Source: Amaurobius ferox
Taxonomy: Eukaryota > Arthropoda > Arachnida > Araneae > Amaurobiidae
Length of the DNA: 64,000 nucleotides
NCBI GenBank assembly: GCA_951213105.1
Contig: OX578152.1
Location: 102,331,455-102,395,454 of the forward strand
Direction of reading: 5' to 3'
Numbering within the stretch: position 1 is the first letter of the stretch; each line of letters begins with the position of its first letter. This document shows positions 1 to 13,140 of this stretch, piece after piece. The position numbers and the translations under genes are program-made. Below the pieces are notes generated by a model that saw nothing but the letters and a program-made list of their open reading frames with translations, ran no database searches and had not been told where the DNA came from.

Positions 1-954
1 AATTACAAAAATGACGCCAAATTAACGAAAATAATGTCAAATTGAATTATTAAAATATTGTAATATGTGAACTATATTGCTTATTGTGAAGGTTACTATT
101 ATTGATAATTGCCAAGTTAGAATTGCGCGAAATATAAGTTAATTGTGTACTTCTAAATAGTTTTACATGTTGTCATCCAGAAAATTCAATTTTAAAATCA
201 TTGTGCTGTGGATGCTATACATCATTTTTGCATTACCAAGCAAGTAAAGTAATTGCATTATGCAGGCAAAGTCATGTGTTGTTCATGCCAGATATTTAGA
301 AATTAGAGTTATTCAGACTGATTTATTACCAGGTGGTTGACGGTTTGCCACTAAATGTGGTAGCCGTGTTGGCAGATGCCAATCGTGCTGTAGTGAATGT
401 AGGCCCTTGCCCACAGACATACATTTATGAAGAAGGGTGCATTCGAAACTGGTCGGCACATTTATTTTTGTATTTTATGTCCTGTATTTTCATTTATTAT
501 TTTGTGTTTTATGTTGTTTTGTATTAGGAGTTACAACCTTTCTAACTTTTAGTAATAGTTTAAAGTATTAGAAGTTGATTTATCGTCTCAGAGATTGTTT
601 TTCAGATAGCTGTCTAGCAACGAAATCGGCCTGAGAAAACGTTGGAGCGGGAAAAATATACAGAATCCTTTTGTGGATCTTATTAAATGTATGGTACGGT
701 GATTGAATGTATGTTACCGCAATTGAATATATGGTACTGCGATTAAATGCATCTGCGTAACTGCGGATACTGCAGCTAGTAAGAGACAGCTCAAAATTTT
801 GTTTATAGAAAGTGGGACAGATAGCATTGATAATGACGGGAAGTAACATTGGCATGGACATCTTTGCAACAGGATTTTAATGTAAATAACATATGGTTGA
901 GGTATTTGTGACGAAATTTGAAGCTTTACGAAAAATCTAAGCACTTTGGACGTT
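1..954. other. AT-rich sequence without a recognisable gene
   Basis: I see no coding exon here. Positions about 240-300 hold a short reverse-strand relic of the 5' end of dispersed family R1 (a TAATGCA-type stretch followed by TCATGTG and a CAGAT end). Short open frames at 333-527 and 580-944 overlap on both strands, have no recognisable domain, and look like chance openings. Confidence 0.4.
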
Positions 955-1390
955 TATATCTCCGAACCTAAAAGATAAAAATGTAAATAATTTTTCAAAA
1001 AGGGATTATCTACGGCGCAATGATCATGAGACTTGACAGTTTCAATCATTGTTGCGATACAACATTGTTGCCATAAAATATTTGTTCTCATGGTGTCATT
1101 TCCTTCTTCGTGAGGGGGGAGGGTTTGAACCCCCCCCTCACGTATATTGTCACTATATTGCAAGTGTTGTATCAATCTAAGGATTTTGACGCCAAGTCCT
1201 TTAAAGTGAAGGGCAATACGCTATAATTGTAATCATTTGGATACTAATTTTTCAGAATTTTAATTGTAAAATTTGAAAATAACAAAGGAAAAAAAACCCA
1301 CAAGCTACTTAAAAATAGATTATGGTATGAAAAAGTGGAGTTGAGCCAAATTTCAGTTAATTTTTTATTTTTTAGAAGATTCAAAGATCG
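955..1390 (+). repeat. Dispersed repeat R3, copy 1
   Basis: This AT-rich stretch resembles 25560-25830 and 26080-26470, and the reverse strand around 6030-6340. Shared landmarks are a GTTTCAATCATTGTTG-like block, then a G-run/C-run hairpin, then a conserved tail with TATTAAAATT-like runs. The hairpin here is 1109-1142, with about 11 bp of complementary G-rich and C-rich arms. No coding capacity is seen. The class is unknown and the borders are approximate. Confidence 0.5.
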
Positions 1391-2570
1391 ATTTGACACA
1401 TTGCAGGTTATCTCAATTCGTTCTCTGGTGGTATAAGGATTTGAGAATCTCCTTCCAGCCGCATCCGTTTCTATGGCAACAGGATTCGCTTCATTTCTCC
1501 GATTGCGTTAACTCTGCATTCTGCGTCCCTTTTTAAAGTGAGCTGGCTGGTGCAACAGTTGGTTTCGCGATTCACCGCATTTTTGCATTCTCATTTTGTG
1601 CCATAGAAAAAAAGGAAATTTCCCGAACATTTTTAGTTTCCCTACTATAAATGATGATACATAGGGTAAAGGTAGATCTGCGCTATCTAGGTACGTACAT
1701 GCCTATTGGCCGGGCTGATTATTAAGGAAACTATTTCGGACCTGGCCGGGATCAGGTCAGGTTTTAAAAATGTCGGATCGAGCCGAGTTAACGTAACTAA
1801 AAAAGCCAAAAATAGATAAACATTTAAAAGAACATGAAAAATGAATAAAAAATTATGAATAAAATAATTATGAATAAAAAAAATAATTATGAATAAAAAA
1901 ATTCTTAATAAGCGGATAACAGTCACCCTGTCTCATATTAAATAATGAAAATTTGCTCTGTGTGAGGAACGCAGGTGGGAAAATTGGAACCGAATACAGA
2001 AAAATAATAATTTCAGATAGGAAATTAAGGACTTATTTATTCGACGTGGTTTCTACAAGGATTAAATACTAAATCTGGAAATAGCAAAGTGGTAAACAAA
2101 TTGGAAGCTGAACGCCAGAAACGTAAACAAGAGATAGGAGAATGCTAACACGTTTTAATCCAATCATGTGTTTCCTACAAAGATCGAATACTAAATCTGG
2201 AAATAACAAAATGGTAACAAACATGCAATATTCGAAAGGATTTTTTCCTCACACCCAGATGGAAAAAAATTGATTCTTGAATTATTTCATGCTTGCAGAA
2301 AATGTTATATCTATTAGACCTATTTGGTGTTGATCTTCAAACCATTTTTTAGCTGATTGATTGTATTTAGTCTATCTTCGACTGAATTCAATAACATTTT
2401 CATCTTTCTGCCACGCTGATTTCAAGCAAAAGATAGGAGTCCGAGCTGATTCCTGGGCTTACTGCATAAGTTTTTTGCAAATTATGTAGAGAGAGAGAAG
2501 TACTTTAGATAATTTTTTTTATTCAAGATAATCTTAAATTGGAATGTTACGAAGTATATTTATAAATAAA
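1391..2570. other. No gene seen; single relic of the 54-bp unit
   Basis: Positions about 1450-1530 contain one diverged copy of the sequence that is amplified as a 54-bp minisatellite at 13.5 kb (landmarks TTTCTATGGCA, then GCTTCATT, then GTTAACTCTG). Around 1820-1900 an AATAATTATGAATAAA-like motif is repeated imperfectly. The rest is AT-rich DNA with no recognisable domain. Confidence 0.4.
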
Positions 2571-3900
2571 ATAATATATCGGCAGCACAAGACATTCCTT
2601 ATATTATAATGCAATGAATTTACTTCTTTCACAGAGAAAAACAATGTATAAGAACCACTGCACAGCATGTTGAATTGAACATTTGGGGCTTTTCTGAATG
2701 ACAGCATGTCAAATTATTTCGTAGTATCCAATTAGCTTATATTTCACGCAGATCTAATTTGCAAATTATCCATATTGATTGCAACCATTATAAGTAGTAT
2801 AGCCCATATATAAATATATTTAAATAATTAATTCATCAATTCATCATAATTAATTCATTGTCGCAAAATTATCGCCAAGTTTTACAGATGGACATGCGGA
2901 TAAATGGGCTATTCTTATATTAATTTGTTATATTCTTTCCAAGAAATTGAATTTTCAGCAATTAGTCGTTATTTTCATATATTTAGAGCCATTTTTATTA
3001 AATTGGCAACAATGTTTTCAATTTCGTGACATATTCGTCAATTTTGCAACATTAAAAATATTGCTAAGTTGGCAATATTTCGCCAAGTTTGTTGCACAAA
3101 ATTCGTCAAGCATTATGGATGGAGAAATAGGTTAGTTTTATAGTAGATTCTTAATATTATTTAGAAGATATTGATTTTTCATCAATTAGTCTTCATTTTC
3201 ATGGATTTGGAGACATTTTTATCAATTTAGCGACATTTCCATTAATTTTTCAATTTCGAAAAAGGTGCCAAGTTGCCGATATTCTGCCAAATTAGTCGCC
3301 AAAATTTCGTCATACGTCACTGACGGAAAAATAAGTTATTCTTATAGTAGATAGATAACTATTGTATGTAGCGAATTGTAATGCGTTAAGATACAAAACT
3401 ATTACCCAAAGTATCTTCTCTCTTGAAAGGAACGAAGTAAATCCACAAGAATGATGTTAACAAGTTTGTCGCAAAATATTACATATAAAAAGTGAAAACA
3501 TATTTCGCAATAGTTAATCCTTTTTAAATTTTTATGTGATTTTTTGATACATTTACTTAAAAAAGGGATAATATTTCGAAAACAGTTTGCGTTAGCGGTC
3601 TGAATTTTTAATCAATCGTTTTATAATGAAAAATTACATAAGAAATTATTATTTGCGTAACATTCTTGAACGATTAGATTTTTAAAGGAATTTTTCAAAA
3701 TTTCGTTCGAAAATTTGGAAGTGTTTCGTACACTGGATTTTGTTTAAAATGAATTGGCTTGTAGTAGTCTCTGACTGTAATGTTTGTACTAAATTTCGTT
3801 CGAATCGCTCCATACGTTCTTGAAATATTGTCTACGCACACACGCTGACACACACACACACCTTTTATCTTACTTAAATGATTTATCATACTACAATTTT
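2571..3900 (+). repeat. Dispersed repeat R1, copy 1 (internally rearranged)
   Basis: It matches the fuller copy at 53985-54925 in order: a GGCAGCACA...TGCAATGAATTTAC start, a CCAAGTTGGCGAC/TCGTCGCCAAAA core, a CACGAGAATGATGT block, a TTCGTTCGAATCGCTC block and a terminal CA run. About 280 bp of foreign sequence (2640-2930) splits the 5' end. The core of about 190 bp is present twice in tandem (about 2935-3130 and 3140-3350). No ORF of substance is present, so this looks like a non-autonomous element. Confidence 0.6.
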
Positions 3901-4079
3901 TTACCCAACTTAAATAATTTATCCTTCTTAAAGAGATACACATATCCTAAATAATGATTGATTTGCATCTATGAGAAATATTTGGAGTGGAAAAGTCAAT
4001 GTATAGACCGATACATTAATTCTCATCTCTCAAACTATTTCTTTTAGATTTATTTGCTTCTCAGAAAAAAAAATTCAGA

Positions 4080-4390
4080 AAATGCGCAATAGATGGCGAG
4101 TGTAGAAAGTCCATGGAGAACCAGTGCCATCTAGTTTTCATATGGCGAACTTATTCTCCTAAAATTATTTGCCTCTAAGAAACATAGTTCAATTTACGCG
4201 CAATAGATGGTACGCGTAAAAAAGTCAAAAAAGTGATATCGCCATCTGTAGATAGCAGCTGTGGAAAAGTCAAAATAGAGACAGCGCCATCTATTTCACG
4301 GTTCTCGGATTATTTTTCTTAAAATGATTAAAGAAAAGTAGTTCAGAAATCGCGCAAGTGATGGCGAGGGAGAAAAGGCAATGGATCTAC
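4080..4390. repeat. Cluster of TAGATGGCG-type motifs in both orientations
   Basis: Within 310 bp a GCGCAATAGATGGCG-like motif or its reverse complement (GCCATCTA) recurs about six times: near 4087, 4122, 4199, 4239, 4284 and 4353. The core TAGATGGCG(C) resembles the 3' half of the CTCF consensus known from animals. It could also simply be the internal unit of a short repeat. A related palindromic pair lies at 53140-53205. Confidence 0.45.
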
Positions 4391-6150
4391 AGAGCTATTT
4401 TTTTCTCATCTCGAGAACTATTTCTCTTACCTTAAACCGTAAATGATTAAATTGTAACTAAGATAAATTTCGTTGCAGTCCAGAAAACTTGTACAATTTG
4501 TGACAATTCGAGACTTTTGGAAATCCGATAATGTATGACAATCCAGCTGGAACATAACTGCACTGTGAAATAAAATATCGAGTATTAAAAACCACATTTT
4601 TTCAGAGAGGACGGAGTTACTGGCATTGCTACTATCTCCCTACAAATTAATAAAAAAAAATAAAGCTTGATAGAATATTTGAATAAAAATTTGTTAGATT
4701 TTCGTTAGTATAATATTGGAATTCCGAGTTCAGTAGATTTTAGTAGATTTTTCACTTGTTGTCAGTAGAAACATCTCAAAAAATATAGTCACACTGGTAG
4801 GTACACATTGTTTTTTGCGGAAGCTTTGTTTTCCTGCCATAAAATATTGAAATTATTTTTATATATTCTGAATCTTGACCCCCTATTTACGACAAAAAAA
4901 ATAATTTGCATTTTTATCTAATTGGTCTGTTTGTATGAACGTCCAAATTGTTTGCATTTTTCGTAACGCTCCGTTTTAGCGCCAGAGAAGCGCCAACCAT
5001 AGATGTTATTCGACATTATCATTCCTTAGAATGTATGTGTAACTATAAAATGGGATTTTGTCAAAATCGTCCGCAATCCGTAATCTCGAATAAAAGCTGA
5101 AGCGGTTTTGGCAAAACTTTGATGGTATACTTCGCATATTTTCTAGAAATGAACTCAGAAAAAAAAATCTGGAAAATGTATATAGTTTAGATATAAAACG
5201 AGATTTTGTTAGAATCAATGTCCCTTACGTAATCTCAAAAACGGCTGAAGTGATTTGGAGCAAATTTTTGTGATGAGTTGTGTATATTTTGTAAATGTGA
5301 GAGCAAAAAATACATTTTTAAAAATGCATATATTTGGCAATTATATACATTTTTAAATATGTATGAATATAATTTTTTGTATAAAAATGTATATAATTAG
5401 AGGTCTAATGCTCATTTGTTTCGCTTGAAAAGTCCCAGAATGTCTCTCTAGTTTCAAAATTAGCCGCAGAAATAGACAAAATCAAAAATTAATAAAATTA
5501 TGATGAAATGCATTAAATAAAAGCTTATTTTATACATAACATTTGAGGACAAAGGAAATAAATTCAGACCCTATTATTCTAGTTTAAATAAACTGTTCCC
5601 AAGATATTGCAATTTTGTTCTGGAATTGCGTCAACGCGGCGTCTCTTTATTAAAAATTATTTCTAAATTAATTCGATATAATTTCAAATAAATATTAATT
5701 TCACGCGTTATTTTGTGCAAACTGAATTTAGGGTATTATGAAAGAAATAAATTGAAAACGAATTTGAGTCTGTAGTAAAAGTAATCTACTGCTCACATGC
5801 CAGATATTTTGACTAGATGTCGTCTTCTTTGACCCAGATCGTCTAACCTACCTGAAGGTGTAAGGTATCTGTTTGGACGACCAGGAAGTGCCACCCAAAT
5901 TAGACCGGAACCCAGTGGTGGAGGCATCCACAGGGACCATACCCTCCATACCCGTTTTCTTATACGAAAATCCACTTTTAATTAGTTGTTTTCTTTTTTC
6001 TTTTCGTTACAAGATTTTTTTTTTAAAAATCTGTATTGTTGGTCCAAATGATCACAAATACAGCATGTTACCCTTTATTCAATTAACAACGTACCTCGTG
6101 GGGGAGGGTAATTTTGCCTCCAATGGGAACTAGGGATGCCACTAACACAT
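4391..6150. other. No gene recognised; GC-richer patch at about 5790-5975
   Basis: This stretch is mostly AT-rich DNA. A GC-richer patch at about 5793-5975 is open on both strands (60 codons on minus, part of 86 on plus), but I recognise no domain in either reading. It may be a fragment of a retroelement. A reverse R3-like segment follows from about 6030. Confidence 0.35.
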
Positions 6151-6153
6151 GTA

Positions 6154-6195
6154 GTGCCAAGGTTATTATGTAGTGCTACATAATAACCTTGGCAC
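6154..6195. repeat. Perfect 20-bp inverted repeat with 2-nt loop
   Basis: Arms 6154-6173 and 6176-6195 are exactly complementary, starting GTGCCAAGG and ending CCTTGGCAC. An 18-base part of the right arm is repeated directly just downstream at 6200-6217. It may be a tiny foldback element or the relic of one. Confidence 0.85.
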
Positions 6196-6682
6196 CTTGT
6201 AGTGCTACATAATAACCCGTGTATGTTTTTTCACTTTAATAATTGAAACTGTCAAGTGTTGTGATCATTGAGCCATAAATGACTCCTTTTATGCGTAATT
6301 ATGTCAAATTTTGTCATTAAACTTTCTTTATTCCTACAACGAAGCCCAGTTTTAACGTTAAACTATAAAAAAAAATTATAAAAAAGTTCAGCAAAATATG
6401 TTGGATAGTTTTTAAATAAACATTGAAGTAATAATTATACCATATTATATGAATTAGTACACCTATATACATCATTGCAAAATAAAACATGTTTTCATTT
6501 TTATCCGATATGTAATGTAGGATCGTTTAAATTTATATTTAGTGTTGCATAAGTCATAATAGCACTTTATTTTTGCATATTTGAGTCAGAGGTTCACTGT
6601 CCACATATGCATATACGCGTATCCTCGTAAATAAACAAACAAAAAAAAACTGCGTATCCTCGTAAATATAAAAACGCGATCC

Positions 6683-7680
6683 AACGTATCTTCGAAATAG
6701 CTGCATGTTGAATAATTATTTATTTACACATAATTAATGAAGTCCGTGTATGTTTTTTACTGCTTATTTCAACTTGCTGCACCCACTATTTGGTGCAGCG
6801 TTCTTGAGAATGGCTTCAAAGACCAAACGATTGCGCATTTATGACTAAAGGAAAATATTTATTATATAAAACGTATTATTAAAATATTATCGATATCTAT
6901 GTACAGTCTGCATAAATAAAAAAAGTCATTTTACAGTGTTAGCAATTTCATGTTCTGTGGGGCCGATAACTGTTATCTATTTAGGTCTGTACGAATGACT
7001 GCCCAAATGATGGCCGTTAAATAAAATTGACCCATGCATGACCCTACGGGGCATATATAAAATGAAACAAAATGGAAATTTAGACGTGATATGGCATTAT
7101 TTTTGCCAATACGAAATACACAACAAAATGTTAAATTAATTTTTGAAATTTTCCCTGCCCACTTTCTAAAATGAGATTCCGAATGAAATAATCTGATTAG
7201 AATTTTACACAGACTCTCCCTCTTTTATATTACTGAAAATAATCCATAGTATCCTCGAAACACCTGCATGTTGTATTCTTACTTATTTGTATTACGTTAT
7301 TTACGTTTTTATATATTATGAGAGTATTTTTTTTTGCTTATTTTAACTAGCTGCGGCCTTTATTCGGTGCAGAGTTCTGGAGATGAAGTGATAATTTCAA
7401 GTTATGTTACAATAGAACACAAACATTTTTTTTTATATAAAATATATTATTAAAATATTATCGATGCAGATTTATAGTCAGCATAAATAAAACTTTTATA
7501 TTTTAAATATTATTTTTATATATCATTCAATATTTTTATCAGTTCCATATTATGTGAGACAATAACGGTTGTTATTTAGGGATTAACGAATAATTGTCCA
7601 AATGACGGCTGTTAAAAAAACGGGTCCAAATGACGGCTGTGAAAATTTAGACTGTGGCAGCATTTTTGTCAATTTCTGAA
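6683..7680. repeat. Diverged tandem duplication, period about 566 bp
   Basis: The order of landmarks is the same in 6683-7240 and 7249-7680: GTATCNTCGAAA, CTGCATGTTG, TTTGCTTATTTNAACT, GGTGCAG, TTATTAAAATATTATCGAT, AGTC(T)GCATAAATAAA, then CCAAATGANGGC. The two units have diverged by many substitutions and small indels, so the duplication is old. No coding sequence is seen in either unit. Confidence 0.65.
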
Positions 7681-7708
7681 TTTATCTCCGGTCCTGGCCA
7701 CATTTTTT

Positions 7709-8696
7709 TAACACTTTCCAACAAAGTTAAAACGTGTTTGAGTTTGGTCATTCTGCCTGTCTGTCTATTCGCACGATAACTTCCTTGAAATTGTCTTTAT
7801 CGAAGTAACATTTTAGTATGCTGTTGAGACGGCCTGGGGGGATGTTTGGGAATGAAAATGAATAATATCACACAATTATTTTCACATTTTATCCGGGTTG
7901 AAATAGTGACATACATTGAATTTTGTTGAAAATATGTAGGATAGTTTTTTTAAATAAAAATTAAAATAATAATTACACCTATATTATATATGGATTGACT
8001 TATTTCAAAATAAAATATGGCTTACATTTTTTTACGCTGTGTATTTTTTCCGTCTCTTCTGAATCGCTTTATTTTTACATATTGTCTGTGTATTCAGTTC
8101 TAACGCAATTACAATATTTTTTATTTTAGATAATCAATAAATTTTCTGTGAATTTCTATCTATAATTTTCTATTTTTTTACAATGAAGCCTAGCTTTAAT
8201 GCTAAACTATGACATACAGAATGTAAACAAATCAAACGATTGAAGGGAGAGTTGTATTAGAATTGAATTTTTTTTCACACAAAATTTAGCTCTGGAGTCT
8301 GGGGTATAAGTAATATGAATAAAATATTCATTGATTTTACATAGAGAGACAGACGATTTATAAAATGAAATTGTTAATCATGGTTACAACTATTTCCAAG
8401 AACTCATGTAACATGAGATAAGCGAGCGTTACAGTTTCTATAATAATGAAATACTCCAATTATGACTTCATATTAACATGAAAAATATCGTAAGCATTTG
8501 GCAAATTATACTTTCGATGCCAATTTCAATCAAGTTCATTTTGTGTTACTAGCATTGTCTTTTTCGGGGAAGTTCGAAAATGAATTTTGTCAGTGGAATT
8601 TTTTGTAGTAGCATCAAATGTACGTAAAATTGCATTTCAGTTGGAAAGTGTTGCGTAATCAATGCTTTATGCATGATTCATCTTTCTTGTTACTTG
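7709..8696 (+). repeat. Dispersed repeat R2, copy 1 (about 0.99 kb)
   Basis: It starts at TTTTAACACTTTCCAAC followed by a TCTGTCTGTC tract. It ends with GTTGGAAAGTGTT, then a fixed tail of about 45 bp that includes AATCAATGCTTTATGCATGA and CTTTCTTGTT. The same order is found at 9568-10497 (reverse), 13897-14790 and 20396-20772 (internally deleted). The ACACTTTCCAAC words are inverted relative to each other near the two ends. No ORF is present, so it is probably a non-autonomous DNA element; class not proven. Confidence 0.65.
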
Positions 8697-9567
8697 CTGA
8701 AATAGAGATTCGGAATGAAATAATATGATTATAATTTTGTACACACTCCCTTCTTTCATATTTTTTGAAAAATAAAATTATTTCAATAATTAAAAAAAAC
8801 TCTGATTAAAAAAATGGGGGTGGCCGTATAAACTATTGATACATGTTGATACGGCTTTTTACAATAAAATCTTATACATATTTTCTAAATAATGCTTTTT
8901 TAAAATATTTTATTGAATTCGTCATGACAGGTGGTTATTTGTTCGTCTGCTTGTTTCAACTTCTTTGATGGCACTTTTTTACATAATTTCCTACGTCCTA
9001 AAGATCTGAAATTATGTACACAGCCTAATCCAGTAGAAAATTTTATTCAATTAAAATTGGGCGGATCTAAAAATAGAACCTGTATTTTTTGTCAAAATGG
9101 TCCTCGAAAATTTTCCCTTCGCTTCCATAGAAATATATAATCCCATTGTTCTAAGATAGTTAAAAACGTGTTTAATATAAAGCTTCGCTGCTGTCTCTAT
9201 ATATAATCCTATTGTTGTAAGATAGTTAAAAGTTCTGATAAAATGTAAATAAATAAGGGTCTGTGCCTGCAGCTCGCTACGCTTCGCTAACCACCATAAC
9301 TCGCTTCGCGAGAATTATCCTGCTACTCGCTGCATTTGCAGAGCTCGCTTCGGGAGCTATTTCAAGACAAACTAAAGTTTAAATCGGTAAACGGTTTAAT
9401 CTATCGAGTTACCCTATTATTTTTCTATAAATGTACCGAATATCCTGCTTTAAATGCAATAGATTTTGCGGCACGAGACAGAGAAAATCGATGGACTTTC
9501 TGATACGAAAAAACACTTTTCACTACAGTGCATGAATAGTATATCTCCTAACCTACATCGAAATTAG
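8697..9567. other. No gene seen; CGCTTCG-rich patch at about 9250-9370
   Basis: The patch at 9260-9365 repeats short words such as GCTCGCTACGCTTCGCT and ACTCGCTTCGCGAG. A similar GACGAGCGTAGCGAGC word occurs at about 21525-21541. The surrounding DNA is AT-rich. The 69-codon frame at 8931-9140 has no recognisable domain. Confidence 0.4.
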
Positions 9568-10418
9568 AACAAGAAAGATCAATCATGCTTAAAGCATTGA
9601 TTATGAAACACTTTCCAACTTCAATGCAATTTTATTTAAGCAAGTCTAAATAGCAATACATTCCTCGGTAATATTTTAAAACTTATCACAATACTACATT
9701 AATTTATTATATTTGAAAACTTAAACCTTCATCGAAAAAAATGAACTTCATTCACATGTGTTAAAGAAATACAGCAATTGTAATACAACTCATTCTACAT
9801 ATTTTGCTGTTTACATTTTATATAAGTGAAAAATAGGCTTCGTTGCAGAAATAATCAAATTTGGATGATCATTTAAACTCAAATATATTGTAATTGCGTT
9901 TTTTCAGTACGTAGATGCACAGAATTTAAGCAAAAATAAAGTGGTTTTAGGACGGATACAGCACTCAATATGAATTAAAAAGAATTTAAAAAATCACTAT
10001 TTTGAGACAAGAAGGATGCCATATATCATTTTGAAGTGGGTCATGTGATCTTTTCATATCATGGTCACGTGATCGCTTCATATAGAAGGTGTAATTATTA
10101 TTTTAATTTTTATTTAAAAAACTACTGAATATATTTCGCTGAATTTTTTTTTTATATATTTTATGGAACAATTTGAATATTACTTAAAATTTTCGAAGCA
10201 ATTTGTGAATTTTAAATTCGCTTAAAATTTTTTTGAAAAATTAGGTCCCATAGGGCTCAATATATTTCAATTTTTTAACCCGGGTTCAAACCAAAACTAA
10301 TTGGGTGATATTATTCATTTATATTCCCATAGGTCCTACAGACCGTCTGAACAACATACTAAAATTTCATTTTGATTAAGTCATTTTTACGGCAGTTATC
10401 GTGCTAACGGACAGACAG

Positions 10419-10451
<33 letters not shown>

Positions 10452-10497
10452 ATGAATAAAGTCATAAACACTTTTCAACTTTGTTGTAAAGTGTTAA
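9568..10497 (-). repeat. Dispersed repeat R2, copy 2, inverted
   Basis: This is the reverse-complement version of the R2 family. The AACAAGAAAGATC end is at the left, and the (GACA)n tract plus AACTTTGTTGTAAAGTGTT end at the right. The GACA/GACG tract at about 10411-10450 is the expanded form of the TCTGTCTGTC block of the other copies. Confidence 0.65.
10411..10450. repeat. (GACA)n / (GACG)n microsatellite
   Basis: Tandem GACA and GACG tetranucleotides lie inside R2 copy 2. Confidence 0.9.
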
Positions 10498-10794
10498 AAA
10501 GAGCTCCGTCCTGCAAAAAATAAACTATGTAGGTACCTGCCTGCAAAAATTTGTGGTCTTGCTATTGTTAGTCTATCCAGAACGCGAACTCGCAGCTCAA
10601 CTAGTTTGTCTTTGAGTATGGCATTAAATATTTCTTAAACCACAATATACATATAAAAAAATAGTATATTTCAGCGTGTTCCCCAAACCTTTTTTTACAA
10701 GTGTAACACATTTTATATTTTTTTATGCTTAGTTTTTGCGGTACGAAGCAGAGAAATGATAAATTTGTCAGACAGTGGCGGCGTTTACGTTAAC

Positions 10795-11597
10795 TACTTT
10801 ATTACTTTCCTTGTATATTGTGACGGGGTCGAAAATTGGAATACAAGTTTTTGACGACAGAGCACGTTTCAAGCGTCGAACATTTTTTAGGCGATGTGTG
10901 TGTGTGTGTAGACGATATCTCACGAACGAATGGAGCGATTCGAATGACATGTAGTACAAAAATTACAATCCGTGAATACTGGAAGCCTATTGTTTATAAA
11001 CACTATCGAATGTTCAGAAACCCCCTAAATTTTCGAGTGAAATTTTAAAAAAATCATCAAAAAATCAAAACTTTTAATAAAGTTACTCAAATAGACATTT
11101 TTTATGTAATTTTTTCCTTAGAAAACTATTGACATAAACTTTAGAACGCTAGCATGAACCGTTCTCGAGATATTGCACATTTTTCAGATAAATTTATCAA
11201 AAAATCCCATAAATTAAAAGAAAAATATTAACCGTTGAGAAGCATGTTCACTTTTCCTATGTATCATGCGATAAATTTGGTGACATCATTCTCATGAATC
11301 TACCTGGTTCCATTCATGAGAAAAGATACTTATGTACTTTGAAAAGTAATACTTTTATATTTGAACGCCAATAGTCATTTATATGCTATAAGAATAACTT
11401 ATTTTACCGTCGATAACGCTTGGCGAGATTTTGGCGACGAATTTGACGAAATGTCGCCAACTTGGCGACTTTTTAAATATTGCTAAATTAACGAAAATCT
11501 CTCCAAATGGATAAAAATAGCGCTAAATTAATGAAAATGACGACTAATTGACGAAAATTCGATATCTTGGAAAGAAGTATCTGCTATAAGAATTGTA
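10795..11597 (-). repeat. Dispersed repeat R1, copy 2, inverted
   Basis: Read on the minus strand it carries the R1 order: CCAAGATATCGAATTTTCG-like start, GTCGCCAAGTTGGCGAC core, CATGAGAATGATGTCACC, TCATTCGAATCGCTCC, a CACACACA run and the GACCCCGTCACAAT end. It agrees well with 53985-54925 over about 800 bp. Confidence 0.65.
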
Positions 11598-13140
11598 GTG
11601 AGGTGGATTTTACACATAAATACAATAAATATTAAACACTTAAATACATTACCGATACTCACCAAATAGTTCCACCAGGCTCAAGCGCGTTAAAGTATAG
11701 TGGGGTCCGATTGGACCTAAGTACACTGCGTTTACTAAAACAAAATAATCACTCCCTTTTTTTTGTGGCCAACTAACAATTTATTTATAGAACACATGAA
11801 ATCTCAATTTAAACATTAAATAAACAAAATACACAATTTCAATGAGTTCCCAATTTACCTAAGCTTGACCTCGGGTGCACAGTTTATTTAGAATTAATTT
11901 GTATATTTTTTTTATTTACCCAACTTGTAATTAATCACTTTTTTTAAAGAAAACACATTATAATTTCATTTTGAAAAATATCACATTTATCATAAGTTGC
12001 CCTTAGCACTGGGGATCAATTAAGTTCAAACATTCATATACACATTTTAAAATCAATATATAATTTTTATACCTTCATACGAACTCCACTGAGTGCTGTA
12101 GCTGACCTCTGCACGTTGGAATGGGTGGCACGATTAATTGAAGTTTTGGTTCATTTATTTGAATAGTTCATGGAAAAACTACCAGTTAGAGAATCACGGT
12201 TGCGTTCATCAGGTGACGAAAGTTTTGCCAAGTATTATTTTGGAGATGGGCACACTGTCCACTTTCCTTCTCCTCCTCTTAATTTCGGTTTAGTCTCAGC
12301 GGCTCTTGAGTGAGCATGCGTACAGGTTTTTCCCGAAGTGGTACGTTTTCGTGGAGGTTTGCCTGCTGCTTAGGAGCCCTGGATTGATGCTCCGCAAATA
12401 TTCCGTACCCACAGTATTACAGTTACCACGGCTTAAATGCAGCTAAAGGAGCAAAGGTCCTACACCGCGCCGTTTGGTGGTAGAGCTGTGTGTACTGCAA
12501 CCAATTAAAAACATGACGACATTCTTCCATTCCTGGTCGTCACCGCCCGAAGAAATGCGCCCTCGCGCTGAATTAGGCTCGGCTCGTCTTGGCAACGAGT
12601 CGCCATCTTTACCGGACTCACTACGTCGGCCCCTCGGCAAAGGCATTTGCCGCCCGAGATAGGAACCGCGGATGCCGGGTCAGAGATGCATCAAAAATGC
12701 ATGCCGGAGCGGACTTCACAAAACCTAAAGTGCCACGCACTTGGAGTGCTCTCTACTCGAGCTCAGAAAAGCAACTGACGATTTTTTTTACATTTCTAAA
12801 ACTTCAGAATTTTAAGACAAGGGGAGCGACAAAAATACAGGGAGAAAGTCCCCCAATTCCTATTCGCTGCTTCCCAGGCGCAATAAAAAAGGAGGTCCAA
12901 AAATGCTTCACACCATTGGTTTTAGAAGCGACGCTCATTTTTTATGCACTCCACTCAAACACAAGAACCAGAGGGCTTCCAAAACCAGGGTGGTCCAAAA
13001 GACCGGACACCGACGCGCGCCACACCTGACAGGGCTATAAATTTTCAAAGATTTGTAGCTCAACTTTGACATTTTGCTGCAATTAAATCTCTGAATATTT
13101 ACAATCCATGTCAGTGCGCACACAACCCAACGGCGCCAAA
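11598..13140. other. Unclassified region with a GC-rich patch, possibly LTR-element debris
   Basis: The patch 12290-13030 is clearly richer in G and C than its surroundings and is open on both strands for 60-146 codons (for example 12589-13029 on plus and 12443-12646 on minus). I recognise no domain in any frame, and no paired terminal repeats were found within the window. It could be a retroelement fragment or a promoter/exon of an unannotated host gene. The choice cannot be made from the sequence alone. Confidence 0.3.

Noticed and set aside
12443..13029. Overlapping GC-rich ORFs on both strands as a host gene
   Set aside because: Both strands are equally open, no domain or splice evidence is visible, and repeats surround the patch; kept only as an unclassified region.
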